From Marinobacter flavimaris (GTDB lineage: Bacteria > Pseudomonadota > Gammaproteobacteria > Pseudomonadales > Oleiphilaceae), in assembly GCF_002933295.1 (NCBI RefSeq), contig NZ_PSSW01000010.1:62001-126000 (forward strand): DNA of 64,000 nt, in the 5' to 3' direction. Position 1 is the first letter of the stretch, and the number at the start of each line of letters is the position of its first letter. Below are positions 27,065 to 35,683 of the stretch, piece by piece. Both the position numbers and the translations under genes were made by a program. The notes beneath the pieces were generated by a model that was not told where the DNA came from, did not search any database, and was given only the letters and a program-made list of their open reading frames with translations.

Positions 27065-27094
27065 AAAAAGGGCGCCATCTGGCGCCCTTTTTTT
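27065..27094 (+). terminator. Intrinsic terminator after amtB
   Basis: A perfect 13-bp inverted repeat (27065-27077 and 27080-27092, core GGGCGCCA/TGGCGCCC) has a two-base loop and ends in a T-run. The A-run on the opposite side also allows it to serve speE, which ends nearby on the minus strand. Confidence 0.92.
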
Positions 27095-27120
27095 GTCTGC
27101 TTTGTCTGCCCGCTTTCCCC

Positions 27121-28002
27121 TTAACCTTCTTCCGGACGGACCTCATCTTCCAGTGCATCCACCATGAACTGGGGCATCGCCAGGGCACCGTGATGAACCC
27201 CGGAATTATAGTATCGGGTCACGAACGGCCGGTTGTTGGCATCTTCCTCGCGGAAGTATTTGATCGGGTTTTCCTTGCTGGCCATGGTGCAGCTCCACCA
27301 GCCGGTGGGGTAGACCGGTTGCGGGAATGGCATGGTCTGCACATGCTCGAATCCGGCCTTACGCATGTCCTCGTGAATGCCCTTGATGATGCTGTCGGTG
27401 TGCAGCAGCGGTGATTCGCTCTGCTGGACAATAATGCCGCCTTCTCGAAGCGCCAACATGGCATCCCGGTAAAAATCCAGGGCAAACAGGCCTTCGGCCG
27501 GGCCGACAGGATCGGTGCTGTCGATAATAATGAGGTCGACACTGTTCGGCTCAATGTCCCGCATCCACTGGATACCATCTCCGAAGAAGAAATTGGCGCG
27601 CGGGTCACTGTTCGCTTCGCAAAGCTCCGGAAAATATTTTTCCGACATGCGGGTTACCCGCTCGTCGATTTCCACCTGCCAGGCTTCCTCAACGCCCGGA
27701 TGCTTGAGCACCTCTTTCAGGGTGCCACAGTCACCGCCGCCGACAATCACCACCTTTTTGGGGTCCCGGTGGGTGAACAGGGCCGGATGGGTCATCATTT
27801 CGTGGTACAGGAAGTTATCGCGGGTGGTCAGCATCACGCAGCCGTCCAGAACCATCAGGTTGCCGAAGGTCTCGGTCTCGTAGATCTCCAGTTTCTGGAA
27901 CGGTGTCTGCTCCTCGTGGAGCTTCTTTTTCACCTGAAGGGAGAACGCTGTCCCCTGATCCTGGAATACCTCGGTAAACCAGCCGTCATTGAGTGCTGTC
28001 AT
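27121..28002 (-). CDS. speE: Spermidine synthase
   Basis: The 293-residue aminopropyltransferase joins decarboxylated SAM to putrescine. VVIVGGGDCGTLKEVLKH is the nucleotide-binding motif near residue 82. LIIIDSTDPVGPAEGLF carries the catalytic Asp near 160, and YPTGWWSCTMASK is typical. The start at 28002 follows GGGAGGC; an open frame extends to 28245 but adds an untypical N terminus crossing the promoter region. It is divergent from speA, so two polyamine genes share a control region. Confidence 0.95.
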   Translation of the reverse strand: MTALNDGWFTEVFQDQGTAFSLQVKKKLHEEQTPFQKLEIYETETFGNLMVLDGCVMLTTRDNFLYHEMMTHPALFTHRDPKKVVIVGGGDCGTLKEVLKHPGVEEAWQVEIDERVTRMSEKYFPELCEANSDPRANFFFGDGIQWMRDIEPNSVDLIIIDSTDPVGPAEGLFALDFYRDAMLALREGGIIVQQSESPLLHTDSIIKGIHEDMRKAGFEHVQTMPFPQPVYPTGWWSCTMASKENPIKYFREEDANNRPFVTRYYNSGVHHGALAMPQFMVDALEDEVRPEEG

Positions 28003-28046
28003 GTCTTGCCTCCCGATGTGGGCCATGGGCTGTGTTAAAAGGGCGT

Positions 28047-28148
28047 ATTGTAGGGACGCCTTACCGTGAGCTAAAGCGATAATCGCGGCAACCGGCCAGA
28101 TATTTTCCCTGCCCGGTTCTTTTAGCCCGTGGCGGGAATCCATACAAT
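28047..28148. promoter_or_regulatory. Possible divergent promoters of speE and speA
   Basis: On the minus strand TACAAT (28047-28052) lies 17 bases below TTTAGC (28070-28075). On the plus strand TTTAGC (28121-28126) is followed 16 bases later by TACAAT (28143-28148). The -10 boxes are good and the -35 boxes weak. The identical hexamers facing opposite ways suggest matched control of the two polyamine genes, but this is tentative. Confidence 0.35.
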
Positions 28149-28213
28149 GTCGGCCAGAAGCCGGCTGCCGAACAATTCCCTGCCGGCCAGTGTTTCCTGA
28201 CAGGATAGCAAGC

Positions 28214-30124
28214 ATGAGCGAAGCCAGCGCCACCCCGGCCCACAAGGTTTACAACATTGCCCACTGGAGCGATGGCTACATAGGTGTCAACGACCAGGGA
28301 CAGGTACTGATTCGTCCGGATCGGGGCCAGAGCCCGGCACGGATCAACCTGCCGGAGCTGACCCGAACACTGACCGACTCCGGGATTCAGTTGCCGGTGC
28401 TGGTGCGCTTCGTTGATATCCTCCACGACCGCGTCAACAAACTGTGCAATGCCTTCAACAAGGTCGCAGAAGAACATGCCTACCAGGGCCGTTACACAGC
28501 GGTCTACCCGATCAAGGTCAACCAGCAACGCCGCGTGGTCGAGGAACTGCTGGCCGCCGAGCCCGCTGCCTCTAAAGGGCAGATAGGCCTCGAAGCAGGC
28601 AGCAAGCCGGAATTGATGGCGGTGCTGGCGATGTCACAGCAACCGGGATCGGTGATCGTCTGCAACGGCTACAAAGACCGGGAGTACATCCGCCTGGCCC
28701 TGATCGGCCAGACCCTGGGTCACCGGGTGTTCATCGTGGTGGAGAAAAAATCCGAACTGCCACTTATCCTGGAGGAGGCAAAAAGCCTGGGCGTTTCGCC
28801 CCTGATCGGCGTGCGGGCGCGTCTGGCAACCATCGGCAAGGGCAACTGGCAGAACACAGGTGGTGAAAAGTCGAAATTCGGACTGTCTGCCAGCCAGGTC
28901 CTGGATGTCGTCGACACCCTGCGCGAGGCGGGTGCCCTGGACACCCTGCAACTTTTGCACTTCCATCTTGGCTCCCAGATTGCCAACATCCGTGACATCC
29001 AGACCGGTCTCCGGGAATGTGCCCGCTTCTACAGTGAACTGCGCCAGATGGGCGCTCCGGTGGGCACGGTGGATATCGGCGGCGGCCTGGGTGTGGACTA
29101 CGAGGGCACCCGCTCCCGCAGCAGCTGCTCCATGAACTACAGCGTTTACGAATACGCCTATAACGTGGTGCATGTTCTGCAGGCGGAGTGTGATCGCCAC
29201 GGCATTCCCCACCCGGACCTGATCAGCGAATCCGGCCGGGCCCTGACCGCCCACCATTCGGTGCTGGTAACCAACGTGATCGACCGCGAAGCACCGGAAA
29301 ACCGGACGCCGGAACAACCAGACGATAACGCCTCCGCGCCACTGCACGACCTCTGGCGCGATCTCGACAGCCTGCAGGATACCAACACGCCGCGTTCATT
29401 GGCCGAGATCTACCACGACGTCCTGCATGCCATGGCCGACGTCCATGCGCAGTTTGCCCACGGCGTGCTCTCTCTGCAGGAACGGGCAGATGCGGAGACG
29501 CTGTACACCCGCTGTTGCCGCCTGCTTCGCAATCAGTTGGACAGCAGCAACCGGGCCCACCGGGAAATCATCGACGAGCTCAATGAGAAACTGGCCGAGA
29601 AGCTGTTTGTGAATTTCTCCCTGTTCCAGTCACTGCCGGATGTCTGGGGCATCGACCAGATCTTCCCGGTGATGCCGATCAACGGCCTGGACCGGCCGCT
29701 GAACCGCCGCGCCGTCATCCAGGACATCACCTGCGATTCGGACGGACGAATCGATCGTTACGTGGATGGCCAGGGCACCGAGACCACCCTGCCTCTACCT
29801 GAAGAAAAGACCGGCGAACCGCTGCTGATGGGTTTTTTCATGACCGGTGCCTATCAGGAAATTCTGGGGGACATGCACAACCTGTTCGGCGACACTCATT
29901 CCGTGGATGTCCGCTTGACGGCAGAAGGTGGCTACGAGATCAGCGACCCCATCACCGGCGATACCGTAGCCAAGGTGTTGCGCTATGTGAACTTTGAACC
30001 GGATGCCCTGGTGGAGGCCTACCGACGCAAGTTCGCCGCCTCCACCCTGGCGCCGGAGACCCAGTCAGCGCTGCTGGCGGAGCTGGCCGCCGGTCTTGAT
30101 GGCTACACCTACCTGGAAGAATAG
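28214..30124 (+). CDS. speA: Biosynthetic arginine decarboxylase
   Basis: The 636-residue PLP enzyme decarboxylates arginine to agmatine, the first step of the agmatine route to putrescine. The PLP lysine is in VYPIKVNQQR near residue 98. LGSQIANIRDIQ and VDIGGGLGVDYEGT form the alanine-racemase-like barrel. The C-terminal domain shows FFMTGAYQEILGDMHNLFGDT. This length and order match bacterial SpeA. ATG at 28214 with AGGA upstream is chosen over 28190. It ends six bases from the convergent AraC-type regulator. Confidence 0.95.
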   Translation: MSEASATPAHKVYNIAHWSDGYIGVNDQGQVLIRPDRGQSPARINLPELTRTLTDSGIQLPVLVRFVDILHDRVNKLCNAFNKVAEEHAYQGRYTAVYPIKVNQQRRVVEELLAAEPAASKGQIGLEAGSKPELMAVLAMSQQPGSVIVCNGYKDREYIRLALIGQTLGHRVFIVVEKKSELPLILEEAKSLGVSPLIGVRARLATIGKGNWQNTGGEKSKFGLSASQVLDVVDTLREAGALDTLQLLHFHLGSQIANIRDIQTGLRECARFYSELRQMGAPVGTVDIGGGLGVDYEGTRSRSSCSMNYSVYEYAYNVVHVLQAECDRHGIPHPDLISESGRALTAHHSVLVTNVIDREAPENRTPEQPDDNASAPLHDLWRDLDSLQDTNTPRSLAEIYHDVLHAMADVHAQFAHGVLSLQERADAETLYTRCCRLLRNQLDSSNRAHREIIDELNEKLAEKLFVNFSLFQSLPDVWGIDQIFPVMPINGLDRPLNRRAVIQDITCDSDGRIDRYVDGQGTETTLPLPEEKTGEPLLMGFFMTGAYQEILGDMHNLFGDTHSVDVRLTAEGGYEISDPITGDTVAKVLRYVNFEPDALVEAYRRKFAASTLAPETQSALLAELAAGLDGYTYLEE

Positions 30125-30130
30125 CCAGAG

Positions 30131-31168
30131 TCAGGGTTTCTGGTGCGTCCGACGCCAGGCGCTGGGCGAGAGGCCTTCCCATTTTCGGAAGGCCCGGCCA
30201 AAGTTGGAAGGGTCGCTGTAGCCGAGGGCGTCGGCAATCTCGTCGATGGTCAGCTCATTGCGCCGCAGCAGCTCCAACGCTCGGCGGTGGCGCAGGGAAT
30301 CCTGCAACTGCTGGAAACGGACCCCTTCCGCTGCCAGCTGCCTGCGTAGTGTCCTCGTGGATATTTGCAGGTGCTCGGCCACGTCTTCCAGAGCCGGCAA
30401 GCGTTGACTCCGTCCCGTCTCAAGCAGGCGCATCACCCTGTCGGCTACCGATGTTGCTCCTTCGATAAATCGCATTTCCTCTTCGCACTGGGCCTCGGCA
30501 ATCCGGCGTGTCACCGGATTCGACAGGGACATGGGCGAGTCCAGAAACACCCGCCTGAACCTTAACTGGTTCACACCGCTGCCAAACGAGATCTGACTGC
30601 CAAACAGCTGCCGATAGGCTGAGACATCTCCGGGCTCCGGAAAGTCTAAGAGGCAGCGGCCGCCGTCCAGGAGTCGTTGACCGAACAGTAAAAGGTTTAC
30701 ATCCATCAACGACGCCATCACCACGTCAACATTGAAACGGTATAGCTCCTCGATTCCGTGGGCCAGATCCAGCTGGATGACCGCCTCACGATCCTCCACG
30801 AAAAAAGACAGCCTCATGTAAACAAAACGGATCTGGAAATACTTGATCAACACGGTGAGCGCCTGCTCCAGGGTGTCGCAACTGATGGCAGCCTGGGCGA
30901 GGGAACCGTGGGTGGTAAACTTCAGTCGTTTGCCGAACTCCAGCCCCAGGGCAGGATCACCGCTTTGCGCCAGGCTTTCCCGACACAGGGCGCTGAACTG
31001 ATCAACCGTGATGAAGTTGTCCGGGTGTCCAAGCATGGACGGACGGATTCCGGCGGCCGACAGCAACCGCCCACGCTGCAGGCCCCGATCCTCCGCCAAC
31101 TGGCAGAGGATATCCGCATAGTGCGCCCGGATAACGGGCAAATTTCCGGAAATGCCGGGTGCATTCAT
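30131..31168 (-). CDS. AraC family regulator with arabinose-binding-like sensor domain
   Basis: The 345-residue protein has an N-terminal PF12625-type sensor domain (about 20-215). A C-terminal AraC double helix-turn-helix follows (about 245-340), with STRTLRRQLAAEGVRFQQL and ELTIDEIADALGYSDPSNFGRAFRKWEGLSPSAWR. Proteins of this layout (OruR, ArgR-like) often control amino acid or lipid use. Its position tail to tail with speA hints at arginine or polyamine metabolism, but no target is proven. The start has no strong ribosome-binding site. Confidence 0.88.
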   Translation of the reverse strand: MNAPGISGNLPVIRAHYADILCQLAEDRGLQRGRLLSAAGIRPSMLGHPDNFITVDQFSALCRESLAQSGDPALGLEFGKRLKFTTHGSLAQAAISCDTLEQALTVLIKYFQIRFVYMRLSFFVEDREAVIQLDLAHGIEELYRFNVDVVMASLMDVNLLLFGQRLLDGGRCLLDFPEPGDVSAYRQLFGSQISFGSGVNQLRFRRVFLDSPMSLSNPVTRRIAEAQCEEEMRFIEGATSVADRVMRLLETGRSQRLPALEDVAEHLQISTRTLRRQLAAEGVRFQQLQDSLRHRRALELLRRNELTIDEIADALGYSDPSNFGRAFRKWEGLSPSAWRRTHQKP

Positions 31169-31296
31169 GGGGATGGTTTTCTTCCGGTCTCGGTTTATTG
31201 CTCAGACTAGACCGCTCGGGCTGTTCCGGCAATTACCGGCGAGACGACCGGCAACCGTCTCTGGCGCCAGCTTTTTTGCATTTTTTTCGGACCGGC

Positions 31297-31324
31297 AGAT
31301 CCAACGCGTAAACCACTCCGTAAA
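31297..31324 (+). promoter_or_regulatory. ECF-type promoter of the rpoE-chrR pair
   Basis: AGATCC at 31297-31302 and CGTAAA at 31319-31324, 16 bases apart, resemble the TGATCC / CGTA elements of RpoE-ChrR regulated promoters. This would allow autoregulation. Transcription near 31331 leaves a leader of about 75 bases to the GTG start at 31408. Confidence 0.45.
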
Positions 31325-31407
31325 TCTTGCGACTGACAAAACCGGGACGAGTGCATAGAATGATGACCAGAACAAGCTCAAATCATGCGACTGTCAAGGA
31401 GCGTCCG

Positions 31408-32007
31408 GTGACCACACTGGATCAGAAGCCAGCCAGTTCCGAGGGCCGAAAGGACCCGTGGAGCCAGATGCTGCAGAAAGTGGGCAAGCACCAGGATCGC
31501 GAGGCGTACCACGCGCTGTTCGAGCATTTTGGCCCGCAAATCAAGTACTACGCCATGGCGAACGGTCTGGCGAGTCATGCGGAAGAGCTCGTGCAGGAAG
31601 TATTCGTGTCGATCTGGAGACGCTCATGCCTCTACGACTGGCGCAAGGCGGCGGCATCAACCTGGATTTTCACCATCGCCCGGAACCAGCGAATCGATAT
31701 GCTGAGAAAGATGCAGCGTACCAGTGCTGAAATGCCGGTCGAGACAGAAGACCTTTGGCAGATTCCGGGTGAGAACGAAAACGAGCCGGTCACTTCTTTG
31801 CACCGTCTCATGTCCGAACGGCGAATCAGGGAATCCCTGAGTCATCTGCCGGAAGAACAGATTACGGTCATTGCCAAAGTGTACATGGAAAACAAGTCGC
31901 ACCAGATGGTTGCGGACGAGTTGGACATTCCTCTTGGCACCGTGAAAAGCCGGGTTCGCCTGGCATTGAATAAACTGAAAGTGATTTTGCAGGACCAGAA
32001 CGTATGA
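31408..32007 (+). CDS. rpoE: ECF sigma factor of the RpoE/ChrR type
   Basis: This 199-residue group IV sigma factor has region 2 (about 30-95, with HAEELVQEVFVSIWRR and WIFTIARNQRIDMLRK) and region 4 (about 130-195, with LPEEQITVIAKVYMENKSHQMVADELDIPLGTVKSRVRLALNKL). The GTG start at 31408 is preceded by a perfect AAGGAG six bases away; an upstream frame to 31327 would begin at the likely transcription start. Pairing with a ChrR-type anti-sigma gene, overlapping by four bases, places it in the singlet-oxygen/photo-oxidative stress group. It is distinct from the membrane-stress RpoE of E. coli. Confidence 0.9.
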   Translation: MTTLDQKPASSEGRKDPWSQMLQKVGKHQDREAYHALFEHFGPQIKYYAMANGLASHAEELVQEVFVSIWRRSCLYDWRKAAASTWIFTIARNQRIDMLRKMQRTSAEMPVETEDLWQIPGENENEPVTSLHRLMSERRIRESLSHLPEEQITVIAKVYMENKSHQMVADELDIPLGTVKSRVRLALNKLKVILQDQNV

Positions 32008-32642
32008 CACGGCACCATCCCGACAGCCTGAGCCTGATGGAGTACAGCGCAGGTAACCTGAGCGAGCCCCATGCCCTGTGCATCAAGCTCCACCTGGACA
32101 AGTGTTCCCACTGCCGCAGCCGTGTGGACACGCTTGATAGCCTTGGGGCTGTGATGATGGAGCAGCAGCCAAAGGTGACTGTCTCTGAAAGCATGTTCGA
32201 CAGCATTCTTTCAAAGATCGACAGCGAGCCGGCAGCTGAGCCGGCAGCAGCGGCTGCCCCGAGGGTCAGCGCCCTGCAGAAGCTACTGGGTGAAGATCTC
32301 AACAGCTTGCCGTGGAAGCGCCAGCTGGGTGATGTGAGCGTCCTGGACATCACCGACCGGTTCCCCGGTCAGAAAGAACAGGTTGTACTCCAGAAACTCG
32401 CTGCCGGCGGCAAAGCGCCTGCCCACACGCATCGCGGCGAGGAAACGACCATCGTCCTTCAGGGTGCGTTTGCAGACCAGAAAGGGGTGTTTAACCAGTG
32501 GGATTTCGTGGTCCTGAACGATGAGGACGAACACAAGCCCGTAGCGGTTGGTTGCGAGGACTGTATAACACTCTCCGTGTTGAGTGCTCCGGTGAAGCTC
32601 ACGGGCACCTTTACCCGGATGCTCAATCCCTTTATTCGGTAA
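32004..32642 (+). CDS. chrR: ChrR-type zinc cupin anti-sigma factor
   Basis: The 212-residue protein combines a zinc anti-sigma domain (His30, Cys34, Cys37 in HLDKCSHC, plus His4 or His5) with a C-terminal cupin (about 110-210). The cupin metal ligands His141, His143, Glu147 and His177 fall at the same numbers as I recall for Rhodobacter ChrR. It would hold the sigma factor inactive in the cytoplasm and release it on singlet oxygen or organic peroxide stress. Its ATGA start overlaps the sigma stop. A terminator follows. Confidence 0.92.
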   Translation: MTRHHPDSLSLMEYSAGNLSEPHALCIKLHLDKCSHCRSRVDTLDSLGAVMMEQQPKVTVSESMFDSILSKIDSEPAAEPAAAAAPRVSALQKLLGEDLNSLPWKRQLGDVSVLDITDRFPGQKEQVVLQKLAAGGKAPAHTHRGEETTIVLQGAFADQKGVFNQWDFVVLNDEDEHKPVAVGCEDCITLSVLSAPVKLTGTFTRMLNPFIR

Positions 32643-32665
32643 CCTTCCGCCGAATGACGGACACG

Positions 32666-32696
32666 AAAAAGGGGCGATGGAAATCGCCCCTTTTTT
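32666..32696. terminator. Bidirectional intrinsic terminator after chrR
   Basis: A perfect 13-bp inverted repeat (32666-32678 and 32683-32695, core GGGGCGAT/ATCGCCCC) closes with a GGAA tetraloop. It is flanked by A-runs and T-runs, so it can serve chrR and the convergent SDR gene. Confidence 0.92.
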
Positions 32697-32721
32697 GTAG
32701 CCGACACCAGGGTTGCCCGAA

Positions 32722-33465
32722 CTACCAGGGCAGCTCTGTACCATCCCAGCTCAGAAACTTTCCGTTATCGTCTTCCCCCAGTCCATCGAGCACCTCCAGA
32801 AGGTTGGTAGCCGTCTCCTCTGGAGTATGCACGTTAAGCTTGGCGAGAGATTGGCTGAACGGTTCGCTCAACGCCGACTCAGTGGTGCCCGGATGCAACG
32901 AAACACAAGCTATCGGTTTGCATCGCCGGGGTAATTCGATGGACAGGTTACGCACCAGCATGTTGAGCGCCGCCTTGGAGCTCCGGTAGGCATACCAGCC
33001 GCCAAACCCGTTGTCGGTTATCGAGCCAACCTTGGCGGAAATAGCCACCACCCGTTTGAATGCCCGATGTCGCAGCCATGGCAATAGCGCCTGGGTCAGC
33101 AATCCGAAACCGGTTGCGTTGACGGCAAACGCACGCGCCATACTCTGCGGATCGAGGTCTTCAAGGCGCTTCTCCGGGAACATATCCGGCCCGTGAAGCA
33201 GCCCCGCGGCATAAATAAAGCTATCAATCCCATCCTCCCTGTTTAGCAGCGATTCCAGTGCCTCGGCAATCGCACCGGGCGCGGCACTGCTTTCGGCATC
33301 CCAGGGCAGCAAAGTGATGCGCTGATGGCTGCGCAAAGCGTCCGGCGCATTCTCCGGATCACGGCACAACCCGATCACCCTGGTTTGGGAATCACGCTCA
33401 AGCAACCGGCTTGCCAAAGCGCCACCGATTGCGCCGGAAACCCCGGCTATCAACACTTGTTTCAT
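32722..33465 (-). CDS. Short-chain dehydrogenase/reductase family oxidoreductase
   Basis: The 247-residue Rossmann enzyme has the glycine-rich VLIAGVSGAIGGALASRL at residues 4-21, the NAAG-equivalent IYAAGLLHG near 95, and the catalytic Tyr-x-x-x-Lys in WYAYRSSKAALNML near 160. The substrate is unknown. Similar SDR genes accompany photolyase and cfa in RpoE-ChrR stress clusters of other proteobacteria, so stress linkage is possible. However, no ECF-type promoter is visible ahead of it. AAGGAGGT precedes the ATG. Confidence 0.88.
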   Translation of the reverse strand: MKQVLIAGVSGAIGGALASRLLERDSQTRVIGLCRDPENAPDALRSHQRITLLPWDAESSAAPGAIAEALESLLNREDGIDSFIYAAGLLHGPDMFPEKRLEDLDPQSMARAFAVNATGFGLLTQALLPWLRHRAFKRVVAISAKVGSITDNGFGGWYAYRSSKAALNMLVRNLSIELPRRCKPIACVSLHPGTTESALSEPFSQSLAKLNVHTPEETATNLLEVLDGLGEDDNGKFLSWDGTELPW

Positions 33466-33553
33466 TTGATACCTCCTTGGTTCGGGAGGACATACGAAAA
33501 TTCTATCGTCCAGACTGCCAAAACGGTGAACCAGCGCATTAAAACGGGCGTAT

Positions 33554-33567
33554 GAAACCAGTGTTCA
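33554..33567 (+). promoter_or_regulatory. PsrA-like palindrome upstream of the acyl-CoA dehydrogenase
   Basis: GAAACCAGTGTTC approximates the GAAAC-N4-GTTTC site recognised by the fatty-acid-responsive regulator PsrA in pseudomonads (one mismatch). It lies 69 bases before the dehydrogenase start, in the region shared with the SDR gene. Regulator identity is only a suggestion. Confidence 0.3.
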
Positions 33568-33635
33568 AATTATCTTCGGGTCGCTGCCGAATGCTGCAGC
33601 GCTCCCGTTAAAACGGCGCACCTAGGAGAGTATCC

Positions 33636-35411
33636 ATGCAATACCAGGCTCCGGCGAATGACCTTCGCTTTCTGTTGTTTGATGTATTGGGCGCAGACCG
33701 GCTGCATGAGCTGGAAAAATACGCAGATGCCACCCCGGATCTGATTTCCGCGGTTATTGACGAGGCTGGCAAGCTCGCCGCAGAAGTCATCCAGCCCACC
33801 AACCAGGTCGGCGACCGGGAAGGCTGTACCTACGATCCCGAGACCCGCTCGGTGAAAACGCCCGAAGGATTCAAGGATGCCTACAAGAAGTTCGTTGAGG
33901 GCGGCTGGACAGCGCTGGACGCACCGCTTGAATACGGCGGCCAGGGCCTGCCCCACACCCTGAAGTTCGTGGTGGACGAAATGGTCTGCTCCACCAACCT
34001 CTCCCTGGGCATGTATCCGGGCCTGACCCATGGCGCCATCAGTGCCCTGCACGCACACGGGTCGGACGAACTGAAAAACATCTATCTGGAAAAACTGATC
34101 TCCGGCGAGTGGACCGGCACCATGTGCCTGACCGAACCCCAGTGCGGCACAGATCTTGGCCTGATTCGCACCCGCGCCAACCCGAACGATGACGGCAGCT
34201 ACGCCATCGAAGGTACCAAGATCTGGATTACCGGGGGCGAACACGACCTGGTGGACAACATCGTGCATCTGGTTCTGGCCAAGCTGCCCGGCGCGCCGGA
34301 TACCACCAAGGGCATTTCCCTGTTTGTGGTACCCAAGTTCCTGCCGGAATCCGGGGAGCGAAACCCGGCCTTCTGTGGCGGCCTTGAGCACAAAATGGGC
34401 ATCAAGGGTTCTGCAACCTGCGTCATGAACTTCGAGGGCGCCAAAGGCTGGCTTGTCGGCGAGCCGAACGATGGTATGCGTGCCATGTTCACCATGATGA
34501 ACGAGGCGCGCCTGATGGTTGGTATGCAGGGCCTGGGCCTGGCCGAAATGGCCTACCAGGAAAGCCTCGGCTTTGCCCGTGAGCGCCTGCAGAGCCGTTC
34601 ACTGAGCGGCCCGAAGAACCCCGATGGTCCCGCTGACCCGATCATCGTGCATCCGGATGTACGCCGAATGCTGATGCGCCAGAAAGTTCTGAACGAGGGT
34701 ATGCGTGCTCTGGCCCTGTTTGCTGGCCACCAACTGGATCTCTCTGTCGCCCATCCAGACGAGACCGTCCGGGAATCCGCGGACGATCTGGTTCAACTGC
34801 TTACCCCGGTGGTGAAGTCGTTCCTGACAGACGAAGGCTTCAACAACGCCAACACCGGGCTGCAGGTACTGGGTGGCTCGGGCTTCACCACCGACTGGCC
34901 GCTGGAGCAGCTGGTTCGTGACGGCCGGATCGCCAGGATCTACGAGGGCACCAACGGCATTCAGGCCATGGACCTCGTGGGCCGCAAGCTGAGTCTGAAA
35001 GGCGGCCAGCTGGTGCGCACCCTCTTTGGCACCCTGAGCGGATATCTGAAGGACAATCCGGAAGCGCCGCACCGTGAAGAGCTGAAAAACGCCATGAAGG
35101 CGCTTGAGACAGCCACCATGTGGCTGGCCAGCAACGCACCGAAAGATCCGGAGCAGGCGGGCGCCGCCGCGACACCGTATCTGCGCCTGATGGCGCTGAC
35201 GGTCATCGGTTACCTCTGGTCCAGGATGGCAAACGTTGCCAACGAACAGCTTGCCGCCGGCGAAGGCAACAAGCCCCTGCTCGAGAGCAAGGTTGTCTCT
35301 GCCCGCTTCTACTTTGAAAGGCTGCTTCCGGAAGTCGACTGGCTGCTGGGTGACATTCAGAGTGGCAAGGACAGCCTGATGGCGTTCTCGGACGACCACT
35401 GGGCCGCGTGA
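33636..35411 (+). CDS. Acyl-CoA dehydrogenase family protein with C-terminal extension
   Basis: The 591-residue flavoenzyme carries the acyl-CoA dehydrogenase core. CLTEPQCGTDLGLIRTRA binds FAD and acyl-CoA near residue 165, and the catalytic base is Glu in YEGTNGIQAMDLVGRKL near 435. An added C-terminal helical domain (about 465-590) is typical of the roughly 590-residue subfamily. That group includes fatty acyl-CoA dehydrogenases and the related 3-methylmercaptopropionyl-CoA dehydrogenase DmdC of marine bacteria. Which substrate is used cannot be decided here. AGGAGAG precedes the ATG. It is a single-gene unit. Confidence 0.93.
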   Translation: MQYQAPANDLRFLLFDVLGADRLHELEKYADATPDLISAVIDEAGKLAAEVIQPTNQVGDREGCTYDPETRSVKTPEGFKDAYKKFVEGGWTALDAPLEYGGQGLPHTLKFVVDEMVCSTNLSLGMYPGLTHGAISALHAHGSDELKNIYLEKLISGEWTGTMCLTEPQCGTDLGLIRTRANPNDDGSYAIEGTKIWITGGEHDLVDNIVHLVLAKLPGAPDTTKGISLFVVPKFLPESGERNPAFCGGLEHKMGIKGSATCVMNFEGAKGWLVGEPNDGMRAMFTMMNEARLMVGMQGLGLAEMAYQESLGFARERLQSRSLSGPKNPDGPADPIIVHPDVRRMLMRQKVLNEGMRALALFAGHQLDLSVAHPDETVRESADDLVQLLTPVVKSFLTDEGFNNANTGLQVLGGSGFTTDWPLEQLVRDGRIARIYEGTNGIQAMDLVGRKLSLKGGQLVRTLFGTLSGYLKDNPEAPHREELKNAMKALETATMWLASNAPKDPEQAGAAATPYLRLMALTVIGYLWSRMANVANEQLAAGEGNKPLLESKVVSARFYFERLLPEVDWLLGDIQSGKDSLMAFSDDHWAA

Positions 35412-35499
35412 TCCGCTATCCGGCCAGTGCTCCCAAGGCCTGGCCGGAAATGACCGATCAATGACAGCTTGTGACCTTCAGGTGAATGCACTGGCCATT

Positions 35500-35518
35500 G
35501 ATAATGATCAAGTTGATT
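35500..35518 (+). promoter_or_regulatory. Fur-box-like sequence
   Basis: GATAATGATCAAGTTGATT matches the 19-bp Fur consensus GATAATGATAATCATTATC at 13 of 19 positions, including all nine bases of the left half. GATAAT at 35500-35505 also serves as a plausible -10 box, with a weak -35 17 bases upstream. Bound Fur would thus cover the -10 and start region. Confidence 0.45.
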
Positions 35519-35594
35519 AGTGTCTCTGAACTAGTCCCGCCCAGCTCCCCGTCGGACTGGGCACTTTGAAAGCCACGCCCTGCGTGGCTTTTTT
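35512..35594 (+). ncRNA. Candidate Fur-controlled small RNA
   Basis: An RNA starting near 35512 and ending at the T-run at 35594 would be about 83 bases. It would contain hairpin one (GCCCAG 35539-35544 with CTGGGC 35557-35562) with the C-rich loop CTCCCCGTCGGA. A perfect 10-bp terminator hairpin follows. Size, Fur-box placement and terminator parallel RyhB/PrrF, but I cannot match the sequence to either. The CUCCCC loop could pair with GGGGAG-type ribosome-binding sites. The alternative is that only the terminator is real and serves the dehydrogenase gene. Confidence 0.4.
35569..35594 (+). terminator. Intrinsic terminator
   Basis: AAAGCCACGC at 35569-35578 pairs perfectly with GCGTGGCTTT at 35582-35591 around a three-base loop, followed by more T. 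It lies 158 bases past the dehydrogenase stop, which is long for that gene's own terminator. Confidence 0.85.
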
Positions 35595-35683
35595 TATGGT
35601 CCTTTTTTGTCTGTGCGGTCACTGGGTTACAATTGCGATCTTTGATTCTGTCCGGTCTGCGACCGGACCTGCACGGGGACATC

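Noticed and set aside
33570..34391. 273-codon minus-strand open frame opposite the acyl-CoA dehydrogenase
   Set aside because: It lies antisense to conserved catalytic stretches and has no family resemblance.
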